A stretch of DNA of 64,000 nt from Mycobacterium sp. ST-F2. GTDB taxonomy: Bacteria; Actinomycetota; Actinomycetes; Mycobacteriales; Mycobacteriaceae. The stretch spans positions 62,001 to 126,000 of the forward strand of contig NZ_JMHT01000073.1 of assembly GCF_001905655.1 (NCBI RefSeq), given 5' to 3'. Shown in pieces: positions 51,889 through 60,144 of this stretch. The notes under the pieces are model-generated. The model had not been told where the DNA came from and made no database searches. It saw only the letters and a program-made list of their open reading frames with translations. Position numbers and translations under genes: made by a program. How positions within the stretch are numbered: the stretch's first letter is position 1; every line of letters starts with the position of its first letter.

Positions 51889-52848
51889 TCAGCTCGCTTT
51901 CTGGATCGTCGTGGTCGCGCTGGCGGTCGGGGTGGGGGTGTCCCCGTGCTCGATGACGGGTAGCTGCTCCTCGGATGTGTTGGTGGTGGTGGGTGTTTCG
52001 CTCCAGCCGGGCGGCTTGAGTAGGTAGTTGACGCGGGCGCGCCAGGTCTTGGCGTTCCATACGTCGCGGGCTGCGCGGGCGAGTTCCCAGTAGTTGACCT
52101 TGATCGGGTTGTAGGTGGTGATCTGCTTGGTCAGGCCGTAGGCAACCTGCTCGGTCTCTTCGGCGTAGGTGCCGAACATGCGGTCCCAGATGATGAAGAT
52201 GCCGCCGTAGTTCTTGTCGAGGTAGGGGTTGTTGACGCCGTGGTGCACGCGGTGGTGTGACGGGGTGTTGAAGATGAACTCGATCCAGCGGGGCAGCAGT
52301 CCGACACGTTCGGTGTGGATGGGGAACTGGTAGGTCAAGATGACGGCTTGCAGCAGGAACAGTAGCCACAGGGGCAGGCCGGCCAGCAGCAGCGGGACGT
52401 AGAACAGGAACGACGACACGATGTCGGTGGGCATTAGCCAGCCCAGCCGCAGCGCGGTGGTCTGGTTGAAGTGTTGGCTGGAGTGGTGCACGCTGTGCCC
52501 GATCCAGAACATGCGGATGCGGTGGTGGGCGCGGTGTTCCCAGTAGTAGACGAAGTCGACCAAGATCAACGCTGGCAGCCACCACGCCGCTGACCACTGC
52601 ACCGGGGCCACTGCGGCAGCCAGCACCAGCACTGGCAGTTGCACGAACTTGGAGATGACGTCGGTGAATGCGCCGATGCCCGACATCGACAGGCTCGTCA
52701 CCGCGTCTTTGGCGCTGACTCCGACCATCGGCCGCCGCGGCGGTTGCTCGCGACGCTTCTCGATCCAGTAGGCCAGGAACTCCACGGCGATCAGCACGGC
52801 GAACGCCGGAAGCGTCCACAGCGAGAGGTTGTCGAGCAGATCTGACAC
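51889..52848 (-). CDS. Sterol-desaturase/fatty-acid-hydroxylase family membrane di-iron oxygenase (AICE cargo)
   Basis: A 319-residue membrane protein with four to five hydrophobic segments and the His clusters of the family: EHRAHH, HSVHHSS and HHRVHHG, which bind two irons. Members desaturate, hydroxylate or cleave lipids such as sterols, alkyl-glycerols and carotenoids. The GTG at 52848 has AAGGA upstream. It is the first gene of the operon and faces the TetR gene across a palindromic operator. The C-terminal 40 residues are Thr/Pro-rich. Confidence 0.9.
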   Translation of the reverse strand: MSDLLDNLSLWTLPAFAVLIAVEFLAYWIEKRREQPPRRPMVGVSAKDAVTSLSMSGIGAFTDVISKFVQLPVLVLAAAVAPVQWSAAWWLPALILVDFVYYWEHRAHHRIRMFWIGHSVHHSSQHFNQTTALRLGWLMPTDIVSSFLFYVPLLLAGLPLWLLFLLQAVILTYQFPIHTERVGLLPRWIEFIFNTPSHHRVHHGVNNPYLDKNYGGIFIIWDRMFGTYAEETEQVAYGLTKQITTYNPIKVNYWELARAARDVWNAKTWRARVNYLLKPPGWSETPTTTNTSEEQLPVIEHGDTPTPTASATTTIQKAS

Positions 52849-52926
52849 GGGCGTCCTTCTTTCTGACTGGCGCGGCGCTGGAAGCTGCGGTGCGCGACGA
52901 CCCCAATCATCGCTAGGGCAGTTGCG

Positions 52927-52942
52927 TAGGTCAAGTGACCTA
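52927..52942. promoter_or_regulatory. TetR operator TAGGTCA-AG-TGACCTA
   Basis: Perfect 16-bp dyad in the 170-nt gap between the divergent desaturase operon and the tetR gene. Size and position fit a TetR autoregulatory site. Confidence 0.7.
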
Positions 52943-53018
52943 AAGTGTGATGTGTGTCCCCCTGCTTTCCGCTGTGGGCTGTGACCAGCAGTTTCGGCGG
53001 TCTGGCAGACTGGCGGCC

Positions 53019-53621
53019 ATGACCAGCTCTGCGCCACGAAGCACCGAGCGTCGCGACACGAGTAAGCGTGATGCTTTCGTTGCGGCGGCGGTCAGAGTGA
53101 TGGCTCGGGACGGCGTGGCAGCGTTGACCACCCGACGCATCGCCGAGGAAGCCAGTCTTCCGCAGGGGATATTTCACTACTGGTTCGCTAACAAGGCCGA
53201 ACTGCTCGAAGCCGTGCTTCACGCGGTGATGGCCGATGCCGCTACCGCCACCGCACCGCCGGATGTCAACGACGACCCGGCCGCCAACTGGAAGGCGGCA
53301 TTTCAGAAGATCCGTGAGGACGACGCTGGCCGCCAGCTCGGCGCCTACGAACTCACCGCCATGGCCCTGCGCAATCCCGAGCTAAAGGACATGGCGCAAA
53401 GGCTCTACCAGGGTTACCACGACATGGCCCGAACCGACCTCGCACCGCTCGTCGATGAACTCAACGCCGATGGGGCCGATCTCGACGTTAATCTCGTCGC
53501 TGCCCTGATCGCCGCGCTGTTCGACGGCCTCACCTTTTCCTGGCTCGCCAACCCCGACGCGCCACCCCCCGAAGAAGTTCTCGACCTAGCGTTTCAGCTG
53601 ATACGCAAACAGTCTCGTTAA
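53019..53621 (+). CDS. TetR-family repressor of the desaturase-P450-MFS operon
   Basis: A 200-residue regulator. The N-terminal helix-turn-helix reads RDAFVAAAVRVMARDGVAALTTRRIAEEASLPQGIFHYWFANKAELLEAVL, a classic TetR start. The C-terminal ligand domain resembles the BetI/TetR_C_6 type. It is divergent from the desaturase operon with a palindrome between. The ATG at 53019 was chosen because it begins the conserved domain; the frame is open from 52947. The ligand is probably the compound handled by the operon. Confidence 0.9.
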   Translation: MTSSAPRSTERRDTSKRDAFVAAAVRVMARDGVAALTTRRIAEEASLPQGIFHYWFANKAELLEAVLHAVMADAATATAPPDVNDDPAANWKAAFQKIREDDAGRQLGAYELTAMALRNPELKDMAQRLYQGYHDMARTDLAPLVDELNADGADLDVNLVAALIAALFDGLTFSWLANPDAPPPEEVLDLAFQLIRKQSR

Positions 53622-53766
53622 GCAAGCACGTACGTAGGTGCACTCGTCGATAGGCACATTCACGCCAGTCTCAAATCTGGAGAAACAAGGCGCTGCCAGG
53701 AACCGCCTACTGGTCCGGCATCGCTCCAGTTCGCGCTGTCTCGTTTCTGGTCTGACGAACCTGGCG

Positions 53767-53815
53767 GATCCGCCATCATTCCGCCAACAATGGTGCGATT
53801 CCGCCACATTCCGTG
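53767..53815. repeat. Phased TCCGCCA repeats in a gene-free stretch
   Basis: TCCGCCA occurs at 53769, 53780 and 53800, with a degenerate TCCGTGC at 53811, giving spacings of 11, 20 and 11 bp, close to whole helical turns. Two copies share the longer ATTCCGCCA. The surrounding 260-nt region (53622-53883) has no convincing gene. Arrays like this serve as binding sites for transfer or replication proteins in related elements. Confidence 0.5.
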
Positions 53816-53883
53816 CGAACCTGCACAGTATCGGCCGTATTGGAGAAGGCAAAGAATGCGGCGAACTCAAACTGTCCGACCGC

Positions 53884-54309
53884 TTACGGTGCGTGTAGGT
53901 CAATGGAACAGGTCGGAAACAAGCGGTTGAGGTAGTGTCTGACGTGCTCTGTCTCTGCGTGTCCTACCGCGATCGAACTGTCGGAGGTAGACCCGTCCCA
54001 CCAGTGCCAGCGTCCTCGCCGCCGAAAGCCGAACGGCCGTGGTACCTCTAATCCGGTGTGCGTGGCAACGAATGTGCGGGCAGCTCCGACGACGAACCAC
54101 CAATCGGATCCGGCGAAGGTCACCGTTCCGTCATCGCTGCCCAGATGTGAAAGATTGCGCGACAGACGAACTCGCGCTCGGAAAGGCTCCGGTACCGGCT
54201 GCTGTGAGACCATGGCAGGTGTGCAGCCGCCGTCATCGCCAGGTCGATCGTGCCAAGACTCGAACCGGCTCGGGTGAACGATCCAGTTGTCAGCCGGCGC
54301 CGGCGTCAT
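53884..54309 (-). CDS. Unknown protein, AICE cargo
   Basis: A 141-residue soluble protein (MTPAPADNWIVHPSRFESWHD...). It has a Trp-rich middle (GSDWWFVVGAARTFVATHTG) and the segment GRWHWWDGSTSD. I recognise no family. The ATG overlaps the stop of the coiled-coil gene upstream by 4 nt (ATGA). It may bind or process whatever the pair acts on, but nothing in the sequence shows a function. Confidence 0.6.
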   Translation of the reverse strand: MTPAPADNWIVHPSRFESWHDRPGDDGGCTPAMVSQQPVPEPFRARVRLSRNLSHLGSDDGTVTFAGSDWWFVVGAARTFVATHTGLEVPRPFGFRRRGRWHWWDGSTSDSSIAVGHAETEHVRHYLNRLFPTCSIDLHAP

Positions 54310-55232
54310 GACGGTGTTGCCCTAATGTCACCGCTCGGCCGGACGAAAAGTGTTCGCATCGTGTGATCTTGGAGCTCGTCCGCCTTATGCTCTAGAGGAA
54401 CTGTACGCTTAGTGGTAGCGAATTCTTCGCAGTAGCTGTTCCATTCACGCATCAGGCGCAGGGCCTTTTCGCGGAGTGCGGGGCCTCGCTTCACTTCCTC
54501 GAACGGGCATACAAGCATCTTGCGCAGCGTGGAGGATGGGACGAAAACTAAAGCCTCGTCGCGAAATTCAGGGACATCGCGCGAGTGGTAGTACACGCGT
54601 TTGGCGTGATGAAGTCGAAACTGTTCCATAACTTGGCCGGTTTCCTGGCATGTTCTGGCGAACACTGAGCGTAGGGTATCGCGGCGTCTTACCAGTTCGT
54701 CGATCTGGTCTTGGCAGGCCCTGCGTGCGGGCCAAGGCATTGAATCAATTGCTCTGCTTGCCAATTCGGCTAACTGGTTGCCGACCAGATCGTATTCCTT
54801 CTGGAGGACGTCGACCTTTTTCTGGCAACGGTAGAACTCGTTTGCGATTGCGGTGTACTCGCGTGAGAACGCTTCGGTTTGGTCGAAGTAGGTGTGCAGT
54901 CGCTCGTAGTGACGTGCTCGTCCACAGACGGCGAGATACTGCGAGCCAAGCTCGACTGTGTCTTGTCCGGCCTCGATGCGTTGCGCTGTGTCGGCGCCGC
55001 CGATTAAGTCTTCTGCAATGTCCTCGGATGTAAGAACTGCCGCACGTGCGAGTGCGTCGATCTGGCGCAGTATCTGTTTGCGTGTCTTGCGGATCTCGAC
55101 TCGATGCAGGCCGCTCACCCTTCGCACCTCAGCCGGAGCTACGCCCGCCGCGACGGCAAGCTTGGCTGCGGCAACGTTGAGGGCACGGTGCCACTCTGCG
55201 GCGACGCCCGGAGCCGGTGATTCGACGAGCAT
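54306..55232 (-). CDS. Coiled-coil protein with N-terminal helix-turn-helix-like segment, unknown
   Basis: A 308-residue protein. The N-terminus (LNVAAAKLAVAAGVAPAEVRRVSGLHRVEIRKTRKQIL) has the look of a helix-turn-helix. The centre (about 110-190) is long helical and charged (CQKKVDVLQKEYDLVGNQLAELASRA), probably coiled coil. The C-terminus is basic. It is translated ahead of the 141-residue protein. The start at 55232 gives the first methionine of the long frame. Confidence 0.65.
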   Translation of the reverse strand: MLVESPAPGVAAEWHRALNVAAAKLAVAAGVAPAEVRRVSGLHRVEIRKTRKQILRQIDALARAAVLTSEDIAEDLIGGADTAQRIEAGQDTVELGSQYLAVCGRARHYERLHTYFDQTEAFSREYTAIANEFYRCQKKVDVLQKEYDLVGNQLAELASRAIDSMPWPARRACQDQIDELVRRRDTLRSVFARTCQETGQVMEQFRLHHAKRVYYHSRDVPEFRDEALVFVPSSTLRKMLVCPFEEVKRGPALREKALRLMREWNSYCEEFATTKRTVPLEHKADELQDHTMRTLFVRPSGDIRATPS

Positions 55233-55428
55233 TCACTCAGGGTAGGGCCCGCGACTGACAAACAGCGGTGGCGCGGGATGGCGCTAAACCGTGCGATGTA
55301 CCGGGGTTCCGCGCTCAATAGTCACCGCGTCCGTCGTGCCGGCCGGTCTGACCTGCGGTTTTCTCGGTTTGGTGACAAATGGCGACTGATGGCGTTCCAG
55401 CAATCAATCTTGACTCTGAGGAGCGCAG

Positions 55429-55893
55429 GTGGCGTCCCCGAAGTTGCAAAGGAACTCTCTCATGGCTGATCTGAATCGACTCGATGAACTCGTCCTAGAC
55501 CCGACGCAGGTCTTAGCGTTCGGTACGGGCGGGGGCGCGCGAGCGCAGAGTGTGTACAAGGACGGAGCCGCCACGGACGAACCCGTATTGGTCGACGACG
55601 CGCAGCTCTACAAGGTGACGGGGCTTGCCGTGAGCGTCGGCGGGCGTGGACTGGACGGCGCAGAGGTACGGACCACCACGCCGATGGAATCCGTGCCAGC
55701 GGGCGTCCTGTTCCAAGCAGAGGGCCGCTGCACTCTGTCGATTCGCGCCGATGCGCGTCCGGGATGGGGCGATCGCGGGCCGCGAGGTGTGCTAGCCGTG
55801 ACGGTCTACATCCAAACGCTCAAACCTGTCGGTTCCGTGACCGATATCCTGCGAGGGGCGAACAGTGGCGCACGCCGCGGTGGCGGTGAATGA
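55429..55893 (+). CDS. Unknown AICE transfer-operon protein
   Basis: A 154-residue protein starting at GTG, 5 nt after a strong GAGGAG. It is rich in beta-like segments (YKVTGLAVSVGGRGLDGAEVRT, RCTLSIRADARPGW, GVLAVTVYIQTLKPVG) and has no membrane segment. It is the first gene of a coupled series leading to the FtsK-like translocase, so a structural or DNA-binding role in transfer is possible. No family was recognised. Confidence 0.65.
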   Translation: MASPKLQRNSLMADLNRLDELVLDPTQVLAFGTGGGARAQSVYKDGAATDEPVLVDDAQLYKVTGLAVSVGGRGLDGAEVRTTTPMESVPAGVLFQAEGRCTLSIRADARPGWGDRGPRGVLAVTVYIQTLKPVGSVTDILRGANSGARRGGGE

Positions 55894-56324
55894 TGTTCAA
55901 AAAGAACCAATTTCGAGAATCAGATCCGTTCCGCCTGTCCACCCTCGGGCGTGGTCGGGCATTCGTGGCCTGGCTTCGCGGTCCAGCACTGATGCGCCGA
56001 TGGCTGGTCCTGCTGCTCAGCGCGACATCTATGATGTGTCTCGTTGTCGTGCTGGTCCTCGCTTTCGTGATGCACGGTGCATCACCGTCAGTGCCGAGTC
56101 CGGCTGACATGACGTCGCGGGACATCCAAGCAGAAGCGTTCCGGGCCGGCCCCACGGCGTCAAAGGTGGTTGATCGCCCTGGATTCGACTGCCACCCCAT
56201 GCCAGATCTCGGGCTGAAGTACTTGAACCCCATGAATACCGGCCCATCAGTAGTGGCAATAGGAAAAGACGGCGTGGTGTGGGGGCCTATGTGCATCGTG
56301 ACCGACGGATGGGCCGGTTCCTGA
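55890..56324 (+). CDS. Single-pass membrane protein of the transfer operon
   Basis: A 144-residue protein with one membrane helix (about 34-58; RWLVLLLSATSMMCLVVVLVLAF). About 80 residues follow outside, with FDCHPMPDLGLKYLNP. It begins by ATGA overlap with the previous gene and ends 1 nt before the HNH gene. Position and topology fit a spread/transfer accessory (Spd-like) membrane protein, which is an inference. Confidence 0.65.
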   Translation: MMFKKNQFRESDPFRLSTLGRGRAFVAWLRGPALMRRWLVLLLSATSMMCLVVVLVLAFVMHGASPSVPSPADMTSRDIQAEAFRAGPTASKVVDRPGFDCHPMPDLGLKYLNPMNTGPSVVAIGKDGVVWGPMCIVTDGWAGS

Positions 56325-56325
56325 G

Positions 56326-56997
56326 ATGAACGATCCTTTGGCCATCTTCCCGGCGCATCGCCAGCCAATGGTGATTCGGACACTGGTGTGTCGACGTGGC
56401 GTCGAGCGGGTCGAGATACCCGGCGTACGTTCGATTTACCGCTCATCGGATGAAGTCCGAACGGTCATCGTTGAACTCAGCAAGAAGCCTTGCTTTGCGC
56501 CTCCATCTGGCGAGCCAGGTGACCGCCCGAGCCCTTTCAAGAACTCTTCCCGTCAGCGGCTTTATCAGGCCCTGATTGACGAGTTCGGTCCGATGTGTCA
56601 ATCCTGTGGACAGCGGTACGGCCACGTGGTCGACCACGATCACTTCTCGGGATTGGTTCGCGGACTACTGTGCCGCGTATGCAACACCTGGGTTGATACC
56701 TGTGTGCACGCCGATTCAGCGATCTGCCAGTATGCGTCGTACTTGAACGCACCGCCCGCTGAGAAGTTGGGACTTCAATACCCTGCAGGTCATCGACAAC
56801 GGGCGATGGACGAAGTTCGCCGCGCAATCCTTGGATTCGATGTACTTGACCCAAGAACCTGGCCGTCGACTGAGCCGGTCGATTGGTCTTGGCCCGCTCC
56901 CGATAGCGCGAGCCTCAGCGAGGTGGCTTCCAGATGGTGGAGCGGACACCCTGGTGCGTCGGCGCCAAGGCGGATTCCGCGGGCGGCGGTGGAATGA
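56326..56997 (+). CDS. HNH/recombination endonuclease VII-type nuclease
   Basis: A 223-residue protein. The zinc pair C91xxC94 (MCQSCG), the active-site DHDH (103-106), and the second zinc pair in RGLLCRVCNTW (C116, C119) reproduce the phage T4 endonuclease VII domain. Such enzymes resolve branched DNA or nick at recombination structures. Here it sits inside the transfer operon with overlaps on both sides, so it may process DNA during transfer or recombination. The N-terminal 75 residues have no assigned fold. Confidence 0.88.
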   Translation: MNDPLAIFPAHRQPMVIRTLVCRRGVERVEIPGVRSIYRSSDEVRTVIVELSKKPCFAPPSGEPGDRPSPFKNSSRQRLYQALIDEFGPMCQSCGQRYGHVVDHDHFSGLVRGLLCRVCNTWVDTCVHADSAICQYASYLNAPPAEKLGLQYPAGHRQRAMDEVRRAILGFDVLDPRTWPSTEPVDWSWPAPDSASLSEVASRWWSGHPGASAPRRIPRAAVE

Positions 56998-58487
56998 TGA
57001 GTGTGGTCCGCATCGCGATGTGCTGCGCAGCAGCAGCATTCATGTTCTGGGCTGTGTCGATGTCGGGGTATGGAACGCTGTTGGTCTGGATCGTGTCCGT
57101 TGTGGCACTTTCCGCTGCAACGGGTTACGGGATCTTCCGCGTGCAACGTCGCCGCTGCTGGTCGAAGTATGGACCCGATCTGCGGTTCGCAATGTCGGTG
57201 CTAACAAGTCGCCGCAAGTGGGCGGACGTCGCAGAAATTCTTGACCTCTCGGTTGACGCGGACCTACGTCGACCGCCGGTAACACGTGCAGTGGGCCTCG
57301 GCCGCGGGGAGCGGAAGGCAGTTCGATACATCCCCAAAATCACCGCAGTGAGGTGTGCGCCCTATGGCATGGCTGTGGCGGTGCTGGGTGCTCCCGGACA
57401 GAGCCTGGAGGGCTGGCAAAGACACTCGGGACAGCTCAAGTCCGCGTTGCGAGTGCCGGAAGTGACTGTCACAGAGCCGAGGGCGGGAGTATTCGAACTT
57501 GCACTTCGTGTGCGTGATCCACTCGCCGCGGCGATTGTTCTGCAATCACCGCTGAGGGCGGAAGGCTGGGAGATTCCCCTGGGCGTCGATGAGTACGGAG
57601 CACCTGTACGCGGCTCTTTTCGCAACGTGAGTGGACTCGTCGTCGGAGGTGTGCCCGGTGGCGGTAAGAGTGCGTGGCTGGCGTTTGCAATGGCTTCGCT
57701 GGCTCATCGCGACGACGTTCAGTGGCTGCTGATCGACGGCAAGCAAGGCTACGACCTGGAAGCGTTGTCGCCGCGCGCGTATCGGTACATCAGCGGTGAA
57801 GCTGCGGGCGACGTGGAGGTAGTGAGGGACGCACTCCAAGACGTGCAGACACTGATGCGGGAACGTTTGAGGTACTCGCGCGATCTATACGGACACCCGA
57901 ACCTCTGGTCGACCAGTCCATCTCGTCTGCATCCGGCGGTCGTGGTCGTAATTGACGAGTGCCAGACGTATCTCGACCCGAAGTCGTTCTCAACGAAGGA
58001 GACGAAAGCTGCTGGTGCGGAGATTGACTCGATAGTGCGAGACCTCGTGAAACGTGGAAGATCGGCCGGAATCGTAGTCATTCTGAGCACGCAGCGCCCG
58101 ACTGCGGACAGTATTCCGACCAGCACGCGTGACAACTGCGGATTACGCGTCTGCTTCTCCGTTCGGACGCGAGAGGCGGCAGCGGCAGTACTTGGCGAGT
58201 TCTCGACAGAAACTTCGGTGAATCCCATCGGTGCACCAACCGGCGTCGGTGTCAGTTCCGTTGCCGGTAGAGAAGTTCGGTTTCGTAGCCCGTTCGTGCC
58301 CGAGCATGTGATCCGCGGGCATATCGAATCGACCGCGGTTCTCGCTGCGAATCCGCTCGACCTCCTGTGCGGCGCGTTGATGGATAGCGTGTCTCGGGAC
58401 GGCGAAGGGTGCGACGACACAACCATTAGCCATACAGACAGCTCGGACACAAGCCGGCCTCGGCCGGCGCGTGAGCCTCTGACGTGA
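56994..58487 (+). CDS. FtsK/SpoIIIE-type DNA translocase (TraSA/TraB-like)
   Basis: A 497-residue ATPase. Two membrane segments (about 5-20 and 27-48) anchor it. The P-loop is GGVPGGGKS (218-226) and Walker B is AVVVVIDE (321-322). Arg-finger and sensor regions follow (VILSTQRPTADSIPTSTRDNCGLRV). In AICEs this single protein pumps double-stranded DNA from donor to recipient mycelium or cell. The ATG overlaps the nuclease stop by 4 nt. No clear gamma-type winged helix was seen at the C-terminus, so DNA recognition may differ from Streptomyces TraB. Confidence 0.93.
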   Translation: MMSVVRIAMCCAAAAFMFWAVSMSGYGTLLVWIVSVVALSAATGYGIFRVQRRRCWSKYGPDLRFAMSVLTSRRKWADVAEILDLSVDADLRRPPVTRAVGLGRGERKAVRYIPKITAVRCAPYGMAVAVLGAPGQSLEGWQRHSGQLKSALRVPEVTVTEPRAGVFELALRVRDPLAAAIVLQSPLRAEGWEIPLGVDEYGAPVRGSFRNVSGLVVGGVPGGGKSAWLAFAMASLAHRDDVQWLLIDGKQGYDLEALSPRAYRYISGEAAGDVEVVRDALQDVQTLMRERLRYSRDLYGHPNLWSTSPSRLHPAVVVVIDECQTYLDPKSFSTKETKAAGAEIDSIVRDLVKRGRSAGIVVILSTQRPTADSIPTSTRDNCGLRVCFSVRTREAAAAVLGEFSTETSVNPIGAPTGVGVSSVAGREVRFRSPFVPEHVIRGHIESTAVLAANPLDLLCGALMDSVSRDGEGCDDTTISHTDSSDTSRPRPAREPLT

Positions 58488-58497
58488 GGAAGACGTG

Positions 58498-58728
58498 ATG
58501 CGAGACGACGTGAAAAGCCGCCCCGGTGCACAGGGCAATTCGAACGACGAGCTGCTGAAGATCGACCAGGTGGCGAGTCTGTTGAAGGTGTCTGTCGGAT
58601 GTATCAGGGCCTGGCGGCTCAGGGGCGAGGGGCCGCCCGCGATCCGGATCGGTGCAGCCCTGCGCTGGGATCCAGTCGAGGTCTTTGACTGGCTCGACGG
58701 GCGGCGCGAGTCGCGCCTGGAGGTGTAG
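58498..58728 (+). CDS. xis: Excisionase (Xis), winged-helix MerR-type DNA-binding domain
   Basis: A 76-residue protein with a helix-turn-helix of the excisionase/MerR type (LLKIDQVASLLKVSVGCIRAWRLRGEGPPAIRIGAALRWDPVEVFDWLD). It helps the integrase excise the element. It is placed 10 nt after the translocase and 3 nt before the integrase. An in-frame GTG at 58495 is an alternative start. Confidence 0.93.
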   Translation: MRDDVKSRPGAQGNSNDELLKIDQVASLLKVSVGCIRAWRLRGEGPPAIRIGAALRWDPVEVFDWLDGRRESRLEV

Positions 58729-58731
58729 CGA

Positions 58732-60105
58732 GTGATCGAGGCGAGGACTGGCCCGAATGGGTCCCGCGTGTATCGGGCTCGGGTGTACTACCGCGGACGC
58801 TACGTCGCCTCGCGGACCTTCTCCCGTAAGCGGGACGCGCAGGAGTGGGAACGCAAGCAGGTCGACACGTTGAAGACCGGAGCGTGGGCCGACCCGAAGG
58901 CAGGGGAGAAGCCGGTCCGCGAATGGTGCGAAATCTGGTTGGCTGCGCAACCGGCGAGGGCGGCGGCAACGGAGCGGAAGATCCGCGGTGTAGTGACGAA
59001 GCAAATCGCCGGCACCTTCGGCAGACGACCTTTGGTCTCGGTGCGTCCGTCAGAAGTACAGGCTTGGGCGGCCGACATCTCACGGAAGCAATCCGCCGCG
59101 ACTGCTCGCCACTCGCTCGGCGTCCTGCGGAGAGTGTTCGACCACGCGGTGCGCGATGGTGCCATCCACCGCAACCCTGCCGCCGGCATACGGCTCCCGA
59201 AGGTCCAAGGCAACGACCCGCGCCCGCTGACTCACGACGAACTATGGCGGCTGGCCGATCACCTCAACGAGTTGCGCGACCGTGTACTGGTGCTCGTCGC
59301 CGGATATTGCGGCCTGCGGTGGGGTGAGTTGGCCGCGCTGCGGTGGAGCGACGTCGACCTTCGGAACAAGGTGTTGCGTATCTCCCGTGCTTACTCGGAG
59401 GAGGCGCCCCGCGGTGAGATGTCGCCAGTGAAGGACCACCAAGCGCGGACGGTACCAATTCCAGGGGTCGTGTCGGACGAACTCGCTATGTTGTCGGCAT
59501 CCCAGAAATCTGATGGTCTCGTATTTCCCTCCGCAAGTAAGACACCGCTTCGCAACCGAAACTTCCGGCGTGACGTCTTCGACAACGCTGTCGACGCCCT
59601 GGACCTCGACATCACCCCGCACAACTTGCGCGATACGGCCGCCTCCCTGGCAATCCAAGCGGGTGCCTCCGTTGTGGCTGTGGCCCGATTGCTCGGCCAC
59701 GAGTCCGCTGCAACGACCCTGAACCACTACGCCGGCCTGTTCCCTTCTGACCTCGACGACGTTGCGCAGCGGCTCGATGCAGCTGCGCGACGGGTTCAGC
59801 AAGGAGACAGCCGGGACGACGATGGGCAGATGGATCAGGAGCGCCGCTGGATTCCGGCGAATGAGGCCGCTGAAATTTTGAACAGCACGCCGGTCGACGA
59901 TGGGCTCCATGAGGACATCTACGGTCCAGCGGAACCGGGGGACAGCGGTGAGGCGTCGGGTGAGACCGACTACTTGTTGAGGTCACCCGAGAATGCGCGA
60001 CGCCTGTTGGAGGCCGTGGCGCGTGACAAACCCAGTCAGCCGGCACCATCCGATGCCAGCGAAGCACCGACCAAGCACCGACCAGAGGGGAGCGACGGGC
60101 AGTAG
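58732..60105 (+). CDS. int: Tyrosine-family integrase
   Basis: A 457-residue site-specific recombinase. Residues 1-60 are the arm-binding domain, about 60-155 the core-binding domain, and the rest catalytic. Catalytic residues are all present: Arg196 (GLRWGE), Lys234 (SPVKDHQ), His297 and Arg300 (TPHNLRDT), His323 (LLGHES) and nucleophile Tyr333 (LNHYAGL). The last 100 residues are an acidic, probably disordered extension. The GTG start has GGAGG 9 nt upstream. The gene ends 39 nt before the tRNA-Arg 3' segment used as the attachment site. Confidence 0.96.
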   Translation: MIEARTGPNGSRVYRARVYYRGRYVASRTFSRKRDAQEWERKQVDTLKTGAWADPKAGEKPVREWCEIWLAAQPARAAATERKIRGVVTKQIAGTFGRRPLVSVRPSEVQAWAADISRKQSAATARHSLGVLRRVFDHAVRDGAIHRNPAAGIRLPKVQGNDPRPLTHDELWRLADHLNELRDRVLVLVAGYCGLRWGELAALRWSDVDLRNKVLRISRAYSEEAPRGEMSPVKDHQARTVPIPGVVSDELAMLSASQKSDGLVFPSASKTPLRNRNFRRDVFDNAVDALDLDITPHNLRDTAASLAIQAGASVVAVARLLGHESAATTLNHYAGLFPSDLDDVAQRLDAAARRVQQGDSRDDDGQMDQERRWIPANEAAEILNSTPVDDGLHEDIYGPAEPGDSGEASGETDYLLRSPENARRLLEAVARDKPSQPAPSDASEAPTKHRPEGSDGQ

Positions 60106-60144
60106 GGCAGCTGCCCGGAAACATGCGCTGATCTGCAAAAACAC

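Noticed and set aside
49097..52848. Part of a natural-product biosynthetic cluster
   Set aside because: There is one P450, one desaturase and one exporter but no scaffold-making enzyme (polyketide synthase, peptide synthetase, terpene synthase) in the element. A tailoring or detoxification role is more economical.
53638..53898. Plus-strand frame of 86 codons after tetR
   Set aside because: It has no ribosome site or recognisable domain, and the DNA is dominated by the phased TCCGCCA repeats.
55278..55469. Plus-strand frame of 63 codons before the transfer operon
   Set aside because: It is Arg-rich with no ribosome site, and it overlaps the much better-supported GTG start at 55429.
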